64,000 bases of DNA from CAZMHJ01 sp046350635 (GTDB lineage Bacteria; Patescibacteriota; Saccharimonadia; Saccharimonadales; CAIOMD01), in assembly GCA_046350635.1 (NCBI GenBank), contig JAXLZY010000002.1:103889-167888 (forward strand), in the 5' to 3' direction. The stretch's first letter is position 1. Each line of letters begins with the position of its first letter. A program made the translations under genes and the position numbers. Positions 7,283 to 15,011 of the stretch are shown in pieces. The notes beneath the pieces were generated by a model. It ran no database searches. It worked only from the letters and a program-made list of their open reading frames with translations, and had not been told where the DNA came from.

Positions 7283-7358
7283 TGGTGGGGGTGACTGGAC
7301 TTGAACCAGTGACCAATCGGTTATGAGCCGACTGCTCTAACCACTGAGCTACACCCCC
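7283..7358 (-). tRNA. tRNA-Ile2 (CAT anticodon, lysidine-modified)
   Basis: Clean cloverleaf: GGGGGTG/CACCCCC acceptor, GCTC/GAGC D-stem, GTCGG/CCGAT anticodon stem with loop CTCATAA, ACTGG/CCAGT T-stem, discriminator A and encoded CCA. Its D-loop (AGTGGTTA), variable region (TGGTC) and T-arm (TTCAAGT) resemble E. coli tRNA-Ile2 rather than elongator Met, so it is assigned as the TilS substrate. Assignment between Met and Ile2 by eye carries some uncertainty. Confidence 0.85.
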
Positions 7359-7426
7359 GTGATTAACTATCAGATTATACCCTATCTCGTGAGATGTTTT
7401 AAGATGTTATATAATATAGTCACGAT

Positions 7427-7867
7427 ATGTTCCAAAAAATAAAAAATAATCAAACAATTAGGGCTATTTTTGAAACCAAAAATCTTGGTTTATATGCAGT
7501 CTTTATTATTGCCCTGTCTGTCACCTGGAGCAGTATTAAAATTATTGAAAAGAACTACCAACTCGAAAAACAGATTACGCAATTACAGCAAGAAGTTAGT
7601 ATTCAGGACCAAACCAATAAGAATCAGAAATTGAAGAATGAGTACTTTAAAACAGATGCATATCTTGAACTTGCTGCTCGAAAATACTTTGGTAAAGCCA
7701 ACCCGGGTGAAAAGCTAGTATTGGTACCGGCTGAAGTCAGCCAAAAATATATCCACCCAGAAACAGAAGTGGCCGCTACTAAAAATACGATTCGCACAGC
7801 CCCAAAGTTTATACAGAACTTTCAAGATTGGATAAACTTCTTTTTACACCGAGAGCCAAATAGCTAA
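7427..7867 (+). CDS. FtsB/DivIC-like septum formation protein
   Basis: 146 aa with a single N-terminal membrane helix (about 21-41), a coiled coil (ENYQLEKQITQLQQEV, about 45-65), and a DivIC-type block around EYFKTDAYLELAARKYFGKANPGEKLVLVP (positions 75-103). This is the layout of the septum formation initiator family, which links FtsL and FtsQ in the divisome. No SD precedes it. Two overlapping -10-like boxes (TATAAT 7410-7415, TATAGT 7415-7420) end 11 and 6 nt before ATG, suggesting a leaderless mRNA. Confidence 0.85.
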   Translation: MFQKIKNNQTIRAIFETKNLGLYAVFIIALSVTWSSIKIIEKNYQLEKQITQLQQEVSIQDQTNKNQKLKNEYFKTDAYLELAARKYFGKANPGEKLVLVPAEVSQKYIHPETEVAATKNTIRTAPKFIQNFQDWINFFLHREPNS

Positions 7868-7913
7868 CCCTTGACTAACAGATTAAAACAGCGTATTATT
7901 ACGTCTGGTTTAT

Positions 7914-8067
7914 TGCGGGGTAGTGTATGTGGTCATTTATGATGGCTCATAATTGCAATAAGCGGAGCGGCAATTATATGCCGAGCCCGAGAAAATCTAC
8001 CTTTTACAATTAATCATTTTCACGGAGCGAAGCTATATAACCACAAGGTCGCATAGTTTCAAACCCA
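7914..8067 (+). pseudogene. decayed tRNA-fMet copy split by the repeat element
   Basis: 7914-7952 repeats the 5' half of tRNA-fMet (TGCGGGGTAG ... GGCTCATAA) and 8039-8067 repeats the anticodon 3' strand and variable arm (AACCACAAGGTCGCA) before decaying. The two parts are separated by the element at 7953-8038, inserted right after the anticodon loop. The D- and T-stems no longer pair well, so the copy is not functional. The intact gene starts 10 nt downstream. Confidence 0.7.
7953..8038 (+). repeat. tRNA-associated repeat element, copy 2 (86 bp)
   Basis: Second copy of the element at 2429-2512, in opposite orientation on the chromosome. Conserved segments are AATTATATG, GAGCCC, AGAAAA, CTAC, TTACAAT, TTTTC and GGAGCGAAGCTATAT. 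The inner stem pairs GAAAAT with ATTTTC where copy 1 pairs GAAAACC with GGTTTTC. The exact ends are uncertain by 1-3 nt because TAA/ATAA occurs at both junctions. No protein is encoded. Confidence 0.72.
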
Positions 8068-8076
8068 TAACCCTAT

Positions 8077-8151
8077 TGCGGGGTAGAGCAGTGGCAGCTC
8101 GTGTGGCTCATAACCACAAGGTCGCAGGTTCGAGTCCTGCCCCCGCGACCA
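8077..8151 (+). tRNA. tRNA-fMet (CAT), initiator type
   Basis: TGCGGGG/CCCCGCG acceptor with a weak T1-G72 end, GAGC/GCTC D-stem of initiator type, anticodon loop CTCATAA, GCAGG/CCTGC T-stem, discriminator A and encoded CCA. It closely resembles bacterial initiator tRNA. The anticodon stem TGTGG/CCACA has only two of the three consecutive G-C pairs usually required for P-site initiation. Confidence 0.92.
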
Positions 8152-8187
8152 AGCAAAGTGCCCCACCTAGTGTGGGGCCTTTTGCTT
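8151..8187. terminator. terminator after tRNA-fMet
   Basis: A long imperfect stem, AAGCAAAGTGCCCCAC with GTGGGGCCTTTTGCTT, begins at the tRNA CCA end. Confidence 0.75.
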
Positions 8188-8189
8188 GC

Positions 8190-8440
8190 TTGGGGCCAGA
8201 TTCAAAGCTGCAACACTAAAAGGTCGCAAGTGAAAAATGCCTGTGGCATTTTGCAAGGCAACCTTCTCTTGCAAACTGGTTTGCAAAGATGAAGTTGCGG
8301 GCCCGCAGAATGTGGGCGAGTCCTGCGCATTTTGAGAGAACGAGCGAAAAAGGGCGTGCCCGCCGTCCTGCCAACCGGATATTATGGCTTGCCTTGCGTG
8401 AAGCAATATTCCTGCCCCGCAGAATGTGGGCGACCTTCCC
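8190..8440. repeat. non-coding stretch with tRNA-like debris and an 18-bp direct repeat
   Basis: No gene is seen. The stretch holds a short copy of the tRNA-fMet variable arm (AAAGGTCGCAAGTG near 8219), a hairpin AAAATGCC/GGCATTTT (8234-8252), and two exact copies of CCCGCAGAATGTGGGCGA (8302-8319 and 8416-8433). The first copy is followed by GTCCTGC as in the tRNA T-arm. GCCC/GGGC inside each copy can form a hairpin. Confidence 0.55.
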
Positions 8441-8497
8441 CTTTCTGCCTAATAATATTTATTGCTTTATGGTGATAATTATTTTATAATTAGCTTA

Positions 8498-9019
8498 ATG
8501 AACATCTTAAAATCTGCTTTAGGCCATTATGAAGCCGTCGGAAACGTGGCTGATGCCGACTGTGTCATTGGGCACTCATTCGGAACACTCATTGGCAAAG
8601 GTACCGCTAATCAAGACTTGGCGGACTTTATCCTAAAAAATGCTGATGGTAGGCCAGTTATAGCAGATGCAATGCTTGCTGACTCATTCCCTTATGGTAG
8701 GAGTGCTGTCGATTTTGTCGCAGAAGGACCAATATCCAACCTTACTGCTTCCGAGGGTGGTTCGTGGAATACCCTTTTATTTGCAAATTCTGTCATGAAT
8801 AATGAAGGCTTGTCACGTCCACTCATGATTGCTCAGGCTCATCATATCGGTAGAGTTGCGATGCAGGCAAAGAAATTGGGCATGGAATCAATTGTCCCCG
8901 AGAATTTACCTGGAACTTTCGATGCAGATTCAAATCAGATATGGACACGATCACTTGCAATGTGGGTTCCCCGTGAGGTACTTGGCTCGTTCGTACTCAA
9001 AAAACAAGGCAAGCTCTAA
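8498..9019 (+). CDS. YdcF/DUF218-like protein
   Basis: 173 aa from ATG 8498. It opens with ADCVIGHSFGT, resembling the Rossmann-like first strand of YdcF/SanA (DUF218) proteins. Later, NTLLFANSVM, LMIAQAHHIGRVAMQAKKLG and IWTRSLAMWVPREVLG match the family's order (NT motif, strand with HxxR, terminal helix). YdcF binds S-adenosylmethionine and related proteins act in envelope maturation; the role here is unknown. No signal peptide or SD is visible. A terminator overlaps the stop codon. Confidence 0.6.
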   Translation: MNILKSALGHYEAVGNVADADCVIGHSFGTLIGKGTANQDLADFILKNADGRPVIADAMLADSFPYGRSAVDFVAEGPISNLTASEGGSWNTLLFANSVMNNEGLSRPLMIAQAHHIGRVAMQAKKLGMESIVPENLPGTFDADSNQIWTRSLAMWVPREVLGSFVLKKQGKL

Positions 9020-9047
9020 AAAAGACCGACAAATGTCGGTCTTTTTT
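9018..9047. terminator. intrinsic terminator
   Basis: AAAAAAGACCGAC and GTCGGTCTTTTTT flank the loop AAAT. It lies between the convergent YdcF-like and flavin reductase genes and works both ways. Confidence 0.92.
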
Positions 9048-9065
9048 CATTTACTTGAGTTCTAA

Positions 9066-9626
9066 TTACCCGCGTAAAACTTTAGTGGCATCAGCCCACT
9101 TTACAAGTTCTGCAACCTGACCAGTCGAGTCTCCACCCTTAACCGCATCGGTGTTTACATCACCTGCTTCGCTTACGTTTGCCCATGGCTCGTTAACCCA
9201 CACGCGCTCTCGTAGTGGTACCATGCTTAGTTCTGAAGCAACTGATACAAGGTGTTCGATTGCACGTGCGGCACCTACAGTACCATAGCCAACAAAAGCG
9301 ACCGGCTTGTACGCCCACTCTGCCTTCAAAAAGCTAATAGCGTTAAGTAGTGCTGGGCTTGGTGCATGGTTATATTCTGGTGTTACCCATACAAAACCGT
9401 CTGCTTTAGCAATCTTTTCTGCCCAGGCTTTGGTGTGATCATTTGCATACTGACCATACATGGCTGGCATCGCCTCATCTAAGAATGGTAAGTTTTCTTC
9501 TGCTAAATCTATAACTTCGATAGTCGATCCCGCAGGCAATGTAAGACCATCTACGTACCAATCTGCAATCTTTCGGCCAACACGGCCTGGGCGAGTGCTA
9601 CCAACAATAACTTGAATATGAGCCAT
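9066..9626 (-). CDS. NADPH-dependent FMN reductase
   Basis: Flavodoxin-fold oxidoreductase. From ATG 9624-9626 (SD AGGAGAA upstream) it reads MAHIQVIVGSTRPGR, the FMN phosphate-binding loop. FVWVTPEYNHAPSPALLNAISFL and KPVAFVGYGTVGAARAIEHL are typical of the family. 186 aa is the normal length. The gene is divergent from an HxlR regulator, a frequent pairing in which the regulator controls a quinone or flavin reductase in response to electrophiles or redox stress. Confidence 0.93.
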   Translation of the reverse strand: MAHIQVIVGSTRPGRVGRKIADWYVDGLTLPAGSTIEVIDLAEENLPFLDEAMPAMYGQYANDHTKAWAEKIAKADGFVWVTPEYNHAPSPALLNAISFLKAEWAYKPVAFVGYGTVGAARAIEHLVSVASELSMVPLRERVWVNEPWANVSEAGDVNTDAVKGGDSTGQVAELVKWADATKVLRG

Positions 9627-9649
9627 TTGTTTTTCTCCTAACAATATTA

Positions 9650-9736
9650 ATTAATCACTATACAATGTAAAGTTACTTACTATATTTAGTATAGCGACTA
9701 ACTATATTTTGTAAAGTCATTATTTTGTTGTAAAAT
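9650..9736. promoter_or_regulatory. shared promoter/operator region of the FMN reductase-hxlR pair
   Basis: AT-rich divergent intergenic region. It contains the palindrome TACTATATTTAGTATA (about 9678-9693) and two related half-sites, CTATACAATGTAAAGTTAC and CTATATTTTGTAAAGTCAT. On minus, TTTACA-16 nt-TATACT overlaps the palindrome. On plus, TAAAAT (9731-9736) ends 10 nt before the hxlR start. Binding of HxlR here is inference. Confidence 0.6.
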
Positions 9737-9746
9737 AGTAGCAACT

Positions 9747-10076
9747 ATGACAAATCAGCTCATCACCAAAGAAAAAACCGACTGCGTCGCCCGGGCGCTC
9801 GCTATCTTTGGCGATAAATGGACGTTGCTATTAGTACGAGAACTCACCCGCTGCCCGCAGACTTTTAGCGATTTAGAAACTTCACTTGGCAATATCAGCC
9901 CACGAACCCTGAGCCAACGTTTAAATAAGCTGGTGGAAGATGGTATTGTCGAAAAGAGCATGTACTGCGAACATCCACCCCGCTACAACTACTCACTCAC
10001 CGAAAAAGGTGCCGATTTACAGCTAATCCTCAAAAACATCTCCAGCTGGAGCAATAAATACGAATCTAGCCACTAG
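9747..10076 (+). CDS. HxlR-family transcriptional regulator
   Basis: 109-aa winged-helix protein with the family signatures CVARALAIFGDKWTLLLVRELT, FSDLETSLGNISPRTLSQRLNKL (recognition helix) and PPRYNYSLTEKG (wing). A conserved N-terminal Cys (residue 10) is the residue that senses oxidants in several HxlR proteins. Its end overlaps the convergent kinase gene by 4 nt. No SD is seen; TAAAAT lies 10 nt upstream of ATG, suggesting a leaderless mRNA. Confidence 0.92.
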   Translation: MTNQLITKEKTDCVARALAIFGDKWTLLLVRELTRCPQTFSDLETSLGNISPRTLSQRLNKLVEDGIVEKSMYCEHPPRYNYSLTEKGADLQLILKNISSWSNKYESSH

Positions 10077-10627
10077 TTGGTAATAAAATCTGTTATTTCG
10101 CCTGCTAGTTGCTTATAACCATCTGTTATTTCTACGGAATTAACAGTTATATTATGAGCGCCATCAAAGTCAAAATGCTTAACAATATCTATTTGCGTAG
10201 CGTAAATTGAGTCGATACGTAACGGTTCATGCCCCTCGTGTCTCTCTCCTGCATTAAAGCGCTCAGTGTCACGAGCTAGAAGCACCTCAGCGGGCGCTGT
10301 AATCAGAACCTGTAAGATTGCCACGTTGTAGTCTTTTAGAATTGCACCAAAACTTGCTTGGTCATATATTGGTTTAAAATTAGCCTCTAAAATTAATGGC
10401 GTACCTGCACGTAAGCTTTCACCAAGTTGCTGGCACATAAATGCAATGACGAGCTCATTGAGCTGCTTCCCATGTTCTTTCGTTGATAGGTTTAACAGTC
10501 TAAACAAAGGCTCCTTTATATCGTCTTTTGCAAGTATTGGGCTTGGGACGCGCTGGTGACGCAGCTCACTTAGAAGTGACGTTTTACCAGACGCAGGATA
10601 ACCATTTACAAAAACAATTTTATTCAT
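10073..10627 (-). CDS. P-loop kinase-like protein (AAA_33/zeta-toxin-like)
   Basis: 184 aa with Walker A GYPASGKT at residues 9-16, DD in LAKDDIKEPL (about 34), and an RxxxR-containing lid (ARDTERFNAGERHEGH), the pattern of small ATP-dependent kinases that phosphorylate sugars, nucleotides or tRNA-linked substrates. The substrate cannot be read from the sequence. Its start overlaps the end of dus by 8 nt, so the two are probably translated from one mRNA. Confidence 0.75.
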   Translation of the reverse strand: MNKIVFVNGYPASGKTSLLSELRHQRVPSPILAKDDIKEPLFRLLNLSTKEHGKQLNELVIAFMCQQLGESLRAGTPLILEANFKPIYDQASFGAILKDYNVAILQVLITAPAEVLLARDTERFNAGERHEGHEPLRIDSIYATQIDIVKHFDFDGAHNITVNSVEITDGYKQLAGEITDFITN

Positions 10628-11588
10628 ATGATAGATATGAATCTATTGTATCAAGCATTGTTTGAGGCGTTGTACTACGCACAAGTCTGTCACGTAGCTG
10701 GCTGGCGTGTTCGACACCATGCACGTAGATTTTCGCCATTCGTTTTAGGCTTTCCCAGTTACGAATCCGCTGTTCAGGTGGGTACGTTTTAAGAAATAGC
10801 TCGATATAGTTTTTGTACATGACCAGTTTTTCGTGCTCTGGAGTATCTGCCCATGACGAATTTTTTGCAAAGATGTACGGATCAGTAAAGATTGCACGGC
10901 CGATCATGACACCATCAACGCCAGTTTCAGCGGCCAGCCGCTCTCCGTGCTCCCGGCTCATGACATCACCATTACCAACAATAAGTGTTTGGGGCGCCAC
11001 TTTATCTCTTATTTCGCGAATCGTCTTAATATCTTCCCAGCGGGCCGGTACCTTACTCATCTCTTTAGTCGTACGACCATGTACGGTCAGCATATCGATG
11101 CCCTGCTGCAATATGAGCTCTGGCCAACTAAAATCTACCTGATTAAAACCGGTGCGGAGCTTCACGCTCACCGGCACACGTCCCGCAACTCCTCGTTTAA
11201 CTGAGGCGATAATTTCGACTGCGAGTTCGCGATTATTAATAAGGGCCGAGCAACAGCCGTTTTTGACTACCGATTTATCAGGGCAGCCCATATTAATATC
11301 AACGCCCGCAAAGCCCATCTCGACCAGCTCGTCAGCAACCTTCTCGTAGTTTGCTGGTGTCTTACCCCATATTTGCGCGATTAAAGGCTGCTCTTTAGGA
11401 GTAAAAGACAGTTTATGCATCAATCTTGGTCGCCCACGGCTTTGTAGCCCATCGACATTTACAAACTCGGTAAAAAAGAGGTCTGGTGGCGCGCAATCGG
11501 CAATAATCTGACGCAATACCGTATCGGTAACGTCATCCATGGGTGCAAGCACAAAAAAAGGCCTTGGCAGGCTCTTGAAACTATCCAT
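10620..11588 (-). CDS. dus: tRNA-dihydrouridine synthase
   Basis: FMN enzyme that reduces uridines in tRNA D-loops. FVLAPMDDVTD opens the TIM barrel. AGVDINMGCPDKSVVKNGCCSAL holds the catalytic Cys, VSVKLRTGF and VDGVMIGRA are the FMN-binding segments, and a helical C-terminal domain follows. At 322 aa it has normal DusB-type length. TATAAT at 11597-11602 (minus) is 8 nt before the ATG with no SD, fitting a leaderless mRNA. Confidence 0.94.
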   Translation of the reverse strand: MDSFKSLPRPFFVLAPMDDVTDTVLRQIIADCAPPDLFFTEFVNVDGLQSRGRPRLMHKLSFTPKEQPLIAQIWGKTPANYEKVADELVEMGFAGVDINMGCPDKSVVKNGCCSALINNRELAVEIIASVKRGVAGRVPVSVKLRTGFNQVDFSWPELILQQGIDMLTVHGRTTKEMSKVPARWEDIKTIREIRDKVAPQTLIVGNGDVMSREHGERLAAETGVDGVMIGRAIFTDPYIFAKNSSWADTPEHEKLVMYKNYIELFLKTYPPEQRIRNWESLKRMAKIYVHGVEHASQLRDRLVRSTTPQTMLDTIDSYLSYE

Positions 11589-11604
11589 TATTATTAATTA
11601 TACC

Positions 11605-12042
11605 TTAATGGTCTTTCATCTGACGCTGACGCCAATCTGGTTCATCCTCAGGTATTTTTGCACCAGCAATAGATTCATGAATCACCTTGGTGGGCTGGGT
11701 GAAATCATTTAGTCGATTTTGGTACGCAGCAAATAGCTGTTCGAATTCCTGGTTTGTTATTTCTTTTTGCGCAAGTGCCATTGTAAGCTTACGTGCTACA
11801 TCCTTTATATGAGAGCGAAATGCGACAGAATCAATTAAGGCCTGCATTTCTTGCGCCTTTGTGCTAACCACCACCTCACTTTTTACTGGCAAGGCACCGA
11901 TAGCAGCGAGCTGTTCTTCGAGTTGTTCATGACGAGCTTCTAGATTCTCGGGATTGGCGTACGTAGCTGCATCATCAGAAGTGTCTTGATTTGCAATAGC
12001 GAACGTTGGGTCATCGTAAGAATGTTTGTGCTCATGTGACAT
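11605..12042 (-). CDS. hypothetical hydrophilic helical protein
   Basis: 145 aa without membrane segments, rich in Glu/Gln/Ala with long predicted helices (ENLEARHEQLEEQLAAIG and KLTMALAQKEITNQEFEQLF) and a His-rich start (MSHEHKHSYDD). No family recognised. It lies upstream of dus on the same strand with a 16-nt gap. TATAAT (12049-12054, minus) is 6 nt before ATG, so it is probably a leaderless first gene of the unit with dus and the kinase. Confidence 0.65.
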   Translation of the reverse strand: MSHEHKHSYDDPTFAIANQDTSDDAATYANPENLEARHEQLEEQLAAIGALPVKSEVVVSTKAQEMQALIDSVAFRSHIKDVARKLTMALAQKEITNQEFEQLFAAYQNRLNDFTQPTKVIHESIAGAKIPEDEPDWRQRQMKDH

Positions 12043-12084
12043 GACAGTATTATATCACACTTATGCTTAATTGTCTATTAGATG

Positions 12085-13191
12085 TTATTCCCACCTAAAT
12101 ACACGGAATGCAATAAAGTAGATGATGACAGACCATATAGCCAGTAGCCCAACTTGAGGCAAGATATCCAAAAAGCCTTTGCCTTCGGTAACAATTAAGC
12201 GAATGCCGTCTATAACAGGTGTTAGTGGTAAGTAGTTCGACACACTCTGTAACCACTCTGGCATTAAGAACCTTGGGAAAAAGGTACCCGACAAGAATAT
12301 CATTGGAAATGTTATAAGGTTACTTAATGGGGCTGCTTGGCGCTCGTTTTTAGCCCAGCCACCAAGAGCAAGGCCGATGCCATATATACAGAAGATACTA
12401 AGCAGCGTGAACAGTATAAAGGTTATGTAGTTACCTTTCATGTGAAGATTAAACACAATAACTGAAGTTACAAACATGATTGCAATTGCAAGCACACCGA
12501 TGACACCCTGTGACATTACATTTGCCACAAAATACTGCCAGACCCTGAGTGGTGTCGTGTGAAGCCGACGGAGTATACCCTGCTTTTTTAGCTCTGGGAA
12601 CACATTAACCGGACCAAAAATACCAAGCCCAATGATAGAAAAGCCAATAAGCCCAGCAAAAACATAATCAAATCGCGATAAACTTGCCGCTTGGGTTGAT
12701 TGTGCTTTTACGGTAAATGGCATTTCCATTGTCACAAATTTGGCATTAACCTGATTAAACTGCTCCTGCAAGATTGAAGCTAAGGCTTGGCCACTCTGTT
12801 CGTTATTTGGGCTGAAGTATACTTCTGCCTGCCCCGATGGGAATTTACCGTTGGTAACATCACCAAAGTTTTGCGGTAACACAATAGTTGCATCGAGTTC
12901 ACTCCGCTTCATCTTTTCTTTGGCATCTTCGAGGTTAGTAACAGTTTTATTAACCTTTAACACTTTGCTGGCTTCGGCCTCTTTTACAAAGTTTTGAGAA
13001 AAAGACGAGTTAGACTGATTAATAACAGCAACGTTAAACGAAACCGCGCCACTCCCCTTGTTTATAGTGCCAAAAATGAACAAGAAGATAAGCGGGAATA
13101 CGACAGTAAAGAAAATAGCCAGGCGGTCACGGAAAAAGCGCCGTGCATTAAGCTTTGCAAAAACCCAAACGGTAAAGAAAGATTTTTTCAT
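12085..13191 (-). CDS. ABC-2 type transporter permease
   Basis: 368 aa. One helix near 30-48, a large extracytoplasmic domain (about 50-175), then five helices, the architecture of ABC-2 exporters of the YhgE/DrrB kind. The text ILRRLHTTPLRVWQYFVANV after the third helix and LSGTFFPRFLMPEWLQ are typical. It is preceded by its ATPase with a 1-nt gap. Substrate unknown; drug, lipid or peptide export are all possible. Confidence 0.9.
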   Translation of the reverse strand: MKKSFFTVWVFAKLNARRFFRDRLAIFFTVVFPLIFLFIFGTINKGSGAVSFNVAVINQSNSSFSQNFVKEAEASKVLKVNKTVTNLEDAKEKMKRSELDATIVLPQNFGDVTNGKFPSGQAEVYFSPNNEQSGQALASILQEQFNQVNAKFVTMEMPFTVKAQSTQAASLSRFDYVFAGLIGFSIIGLGIFGPVNVFPELKKQGILRRLHTTPLRVWQYFVANVMSQGVIGVLAIAIMFVTSVIVFNLHMKGNYITFILFTLLSIFCIYGIGLALGGWAKNERQAAPLSNLITFPMIFLSGTFFPRFLMPEWLQSVSNYLPLTPVIDGIRLIVTEGKGFLDILPQVGLLAIWSVIIYFIAFRVFRWE

Positions 13192-13192
13192 A

Positions 13193-13957
13193 TTAATCCC
13201 TTAGGTGCTTTCCGGTTAGGTCAATAAAAACGTCTTCCAGGTTTGCTTGCTCGACGTGATGTTTCTTCTTAAAACCACGAGCTAGGAGCTGTTTTATGAG
13301 ATTCTTGGGTGTATCGAGCGCGATAATCTGACCTTCGTCCATAATGGCCACCCTATCGCATAGCATTTCGGCCTCTTCGAGGTAATGAGTAGTAAGAATT
13401 ACCGTTATGCCCCGTTTCTGGATGTTTTTAACCAAATCCCATAGATTTCGACGAGCTTGAGGATCGAGACCAGTGGTTGGTTCGTCCATAAAGAAGACTT
13501 TTGGATTATGAACTAAGGATGCTGCGATACTTAGTCGTTGACGCTGACCGCCCGATAAGTTTTCGACATAAGCATCGGCCTTTTCGAGCAAATCAACACT
13601 TTCAAGTAAGTCTTTTGGCTCAATTTTTTCACCATACGCAGCAGCAAACAGCTCAAGAATTTCTTTGAGCTTAGTTTTATCTTGGAATGCTGGAGATTGT
13701 GGCTGTACGCCAATAATATAGCGAACGGCCTGTGGGTTCTTAGCTACATCAATGCCATTAATATGGGCAGTGCCACCATCTATAGGCCTAATAGCCTCTA
13801 TCATTTCAAGTGTAGTTGTCTTGCCGGCACCATTCGGCCCTAAGATACCAAAGACTTCGCCCTTTTCTACTTCGAATGAGATACCGTTAACAACGGTTTT
13901 ATCATCGTATGCCTTCTTGAGGTCTTTTACCTTAACGATTGCGCTCATATCACCCAT
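13193..13957 (-). CDS. ABC transporter ATP-binding protein
   Basis: Complete ATPase: Walker A GPNGAGKTT, Q-loop VQPQSP, signature LSGGQRQR, Walker B VFFMDEPT, H-loop TTHY. Of DrrA/CcmA type, pairing with the ABC-2 permease downstream. The start may be the internal ATG at 13948 (MSAIVKVKDL), where the domain begins. Frame and length are normal. Confidence 0.94.
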   Translation of the reverse strand: MGDMSAIVKVKDLKKAYDDKTVVNGISFEVEKGEVFGILGPNGAGKTTTLEMIEAIRPIDGGTAHINGIDVAKNPQAVRYIIGVQPQSPAFQDKTKLKEILELFAAAYGEKIEPKDLLESVDLLEKADAYVENLSGGQRQRLSIAASLVHNPKVFFMDEPTTGLDPQARRNLWDLVKNIQKRGITVILTTHYLEEAEMLCDRVAIMDEGQIIALDTPKNLIKQLLARGFKKKHHVEQANLEDVFIDLTGKHLRD

Positions 13958-13970
13958 GGTAGCACGACAA

Positions 13971-13999
13971 AAGAAAAAGAGCCGTCAAATTGACGACTC
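13971..13999 (-). terminator. terminator of the 65-aa gene
   Basis: On minus, GAGTCGTCAA pairs with TTGACGGCTC and is followed by TTTTTCTTTT. It separates this gene from the ABC genes. Confidence 0.75.
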
Positions 14000-14020
14000 C
14001 TTCTTGCAATGTGCGATAAA

Positions 14021-14218
14021 CTATTTGCCGCGCTTTACGGTAAGAAAACCGTTGCGAGGATTTTCGTTTACTGAAAAACCGTCTGGTAGTTCAGTAGCCT
14101 CAGGACGCTTGTCCTTGCTGAAGTAATAGATGGTTTGTAATTTACCACCGCGTAGAGTAACTTCCTTTGAGTTCAGGTAATATGTTACCCCTTTTGAGTT
14201 CGTGTGCTGATAACCCAC
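14021..14218 (-). CDS. small conserved-looking protein, 65 aa, GTG start
   Basis: GTG at 14216-14218 is preceded by AAGGAGGAG at 6-7 nt and by a promoter TTGACA-18 nt-TATGGT (14252-14281), so the longer frame to 14281 is rejected. The product starts VGYQHTNSKGVTYYLNSK and is basic and beta-rich (KGVTYYLN, LRGGKLQTIYYFSKD, GFSVNENPRNGFLTVKRGK). Family name not known to me; the pattern suggests a compact beta-sheet protein. It has its own terminator, so it is a monocistronic, probably well expressed gene. Confidence 0.75.
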   Translation of the reverse strand: MGYQHTNSKGVTYYLNSKEVTLRGGKLQTIYYFSKDKRPEATELPDGFSVNENPRNGFLTVKRGK

Positions 14219-14384
14219 GTTTCTCCTCCTTACACTGTTAGTAGTACCCCTACCATACGCCGGGAGTTTTACTCTTGTCAATCTTTTTTTAAGATATTGT
14301 TCATAAACGCTTGCGTTTAAGGCACCAGATACGGTACACTTTGGTCACAAGCATTAGCAACATAAAAGAGGTGTAAAGAGGTAT

Positions 14385-14966
14385 ATGAACGAATATCTGA
14401 ACCGGGTGGGACGCCCTGCACAAACTGTTAACCGTGGTCCAGCGGACGCGCCGGTACAACCTGCTGCAACTGGTGGCAAAAAACCAAAGCGTAATTTTAA
14501 TGTATCAAAGGTACTCTTCGTTGTACTGTCGGTACTTATCGCAGTCGTACTTATTGGACTCATTTTCTTAATTGCAAAGGGTGGCGTATCAACTGCTTCA
14601 CAAATTAAGACAAATCAGTACCAAGCTGTTTTCTTGAACAGTAGTGACGGCCAAGTTTACTTTGGTAAATTAAGCGTACTAAACCGCGATTACTACAAGC
14701 TAACTGACATTTATTATGTTCGTGTTCAGCAAGTACAACCAGACAAGAACAGCACGCAAACACAACAAAACATTTCTTTGGCTAAACTCGGTAACGAAAT
14801 TCATGGCCCAGAAGATGTAATGTATGTTAACCGTAACTCAGTTATGTTCTGGGAGAACCTAAAAGAAGACGGTCAAGTCGTTAAAGCGATTCGCGAGTAT
14901 CAGAAGAATCCAAACCAGGGTAACACCCAAAACAACAACAATTCTTCAAACAGCACTAACAAGTAA
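14385..14966 (+). CDS. hypothetical single-pass membrane protein
   Basis: 193 aa: a basic, Pro/Ala-rich cytoplasmic N-terminus (1-45), one membrane helix (about 46-66), a beta-rich outside domain (YQAVFLNSSDGQVYFGKLS ... YYKLTDIYYVRVQ), and an Asn/Gln/Ser-rich tail. No family recognised. An AGAGG SD lies 4-8 nt upstream of ATG, and TTGCGT-18 nt-TACACT is a candidate promoter. A strong terminator follows. Confidence 0.75.
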   Translation: MNEYLNRVGRPAQTVNRGPADAPVQPAATGGKKPKRNFNVSKVLFVVLSVLIAVVLIGLIFLIAKGGVSTASQIKTNQYQAVFLNSSDGQVYFGKLSVLNRDYYKLTDIYYVRVQQVQPDKNSTQTQQNISLAKLGNEIHGPEDVMYVNRNSVMFWENLKEDGQVVKAIREYQKNPNQGNTQNNNNSSNSTNK

Positions 14967-14981
14967 CACGAGAATTGATAG

Positions 14982-15011
14982 AAAAAACTCCCCTTACGAG
15001 GGGAGTTTTTT
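14982..15011. terminator. bidirectional intrinsic terminator
   Basis: AAAAAACTCCCC and GGGGAGTTTTTT flank a short loop between convergent genes. Confidence 0.92.

Noticed and set aside
7953..8038. Group I intron in the fMet anticodon loop
   Set aside because: The position would fit known cases, but 86 nt is far too short, no P7/P3 core is seen, and the surrounding tRNA copy is decayed.
8101..8489. Short plus-strand frames overlapping tRNA-fMet
   Set aside because: They start within the tRNA and run through tRNA debris without any start signal.
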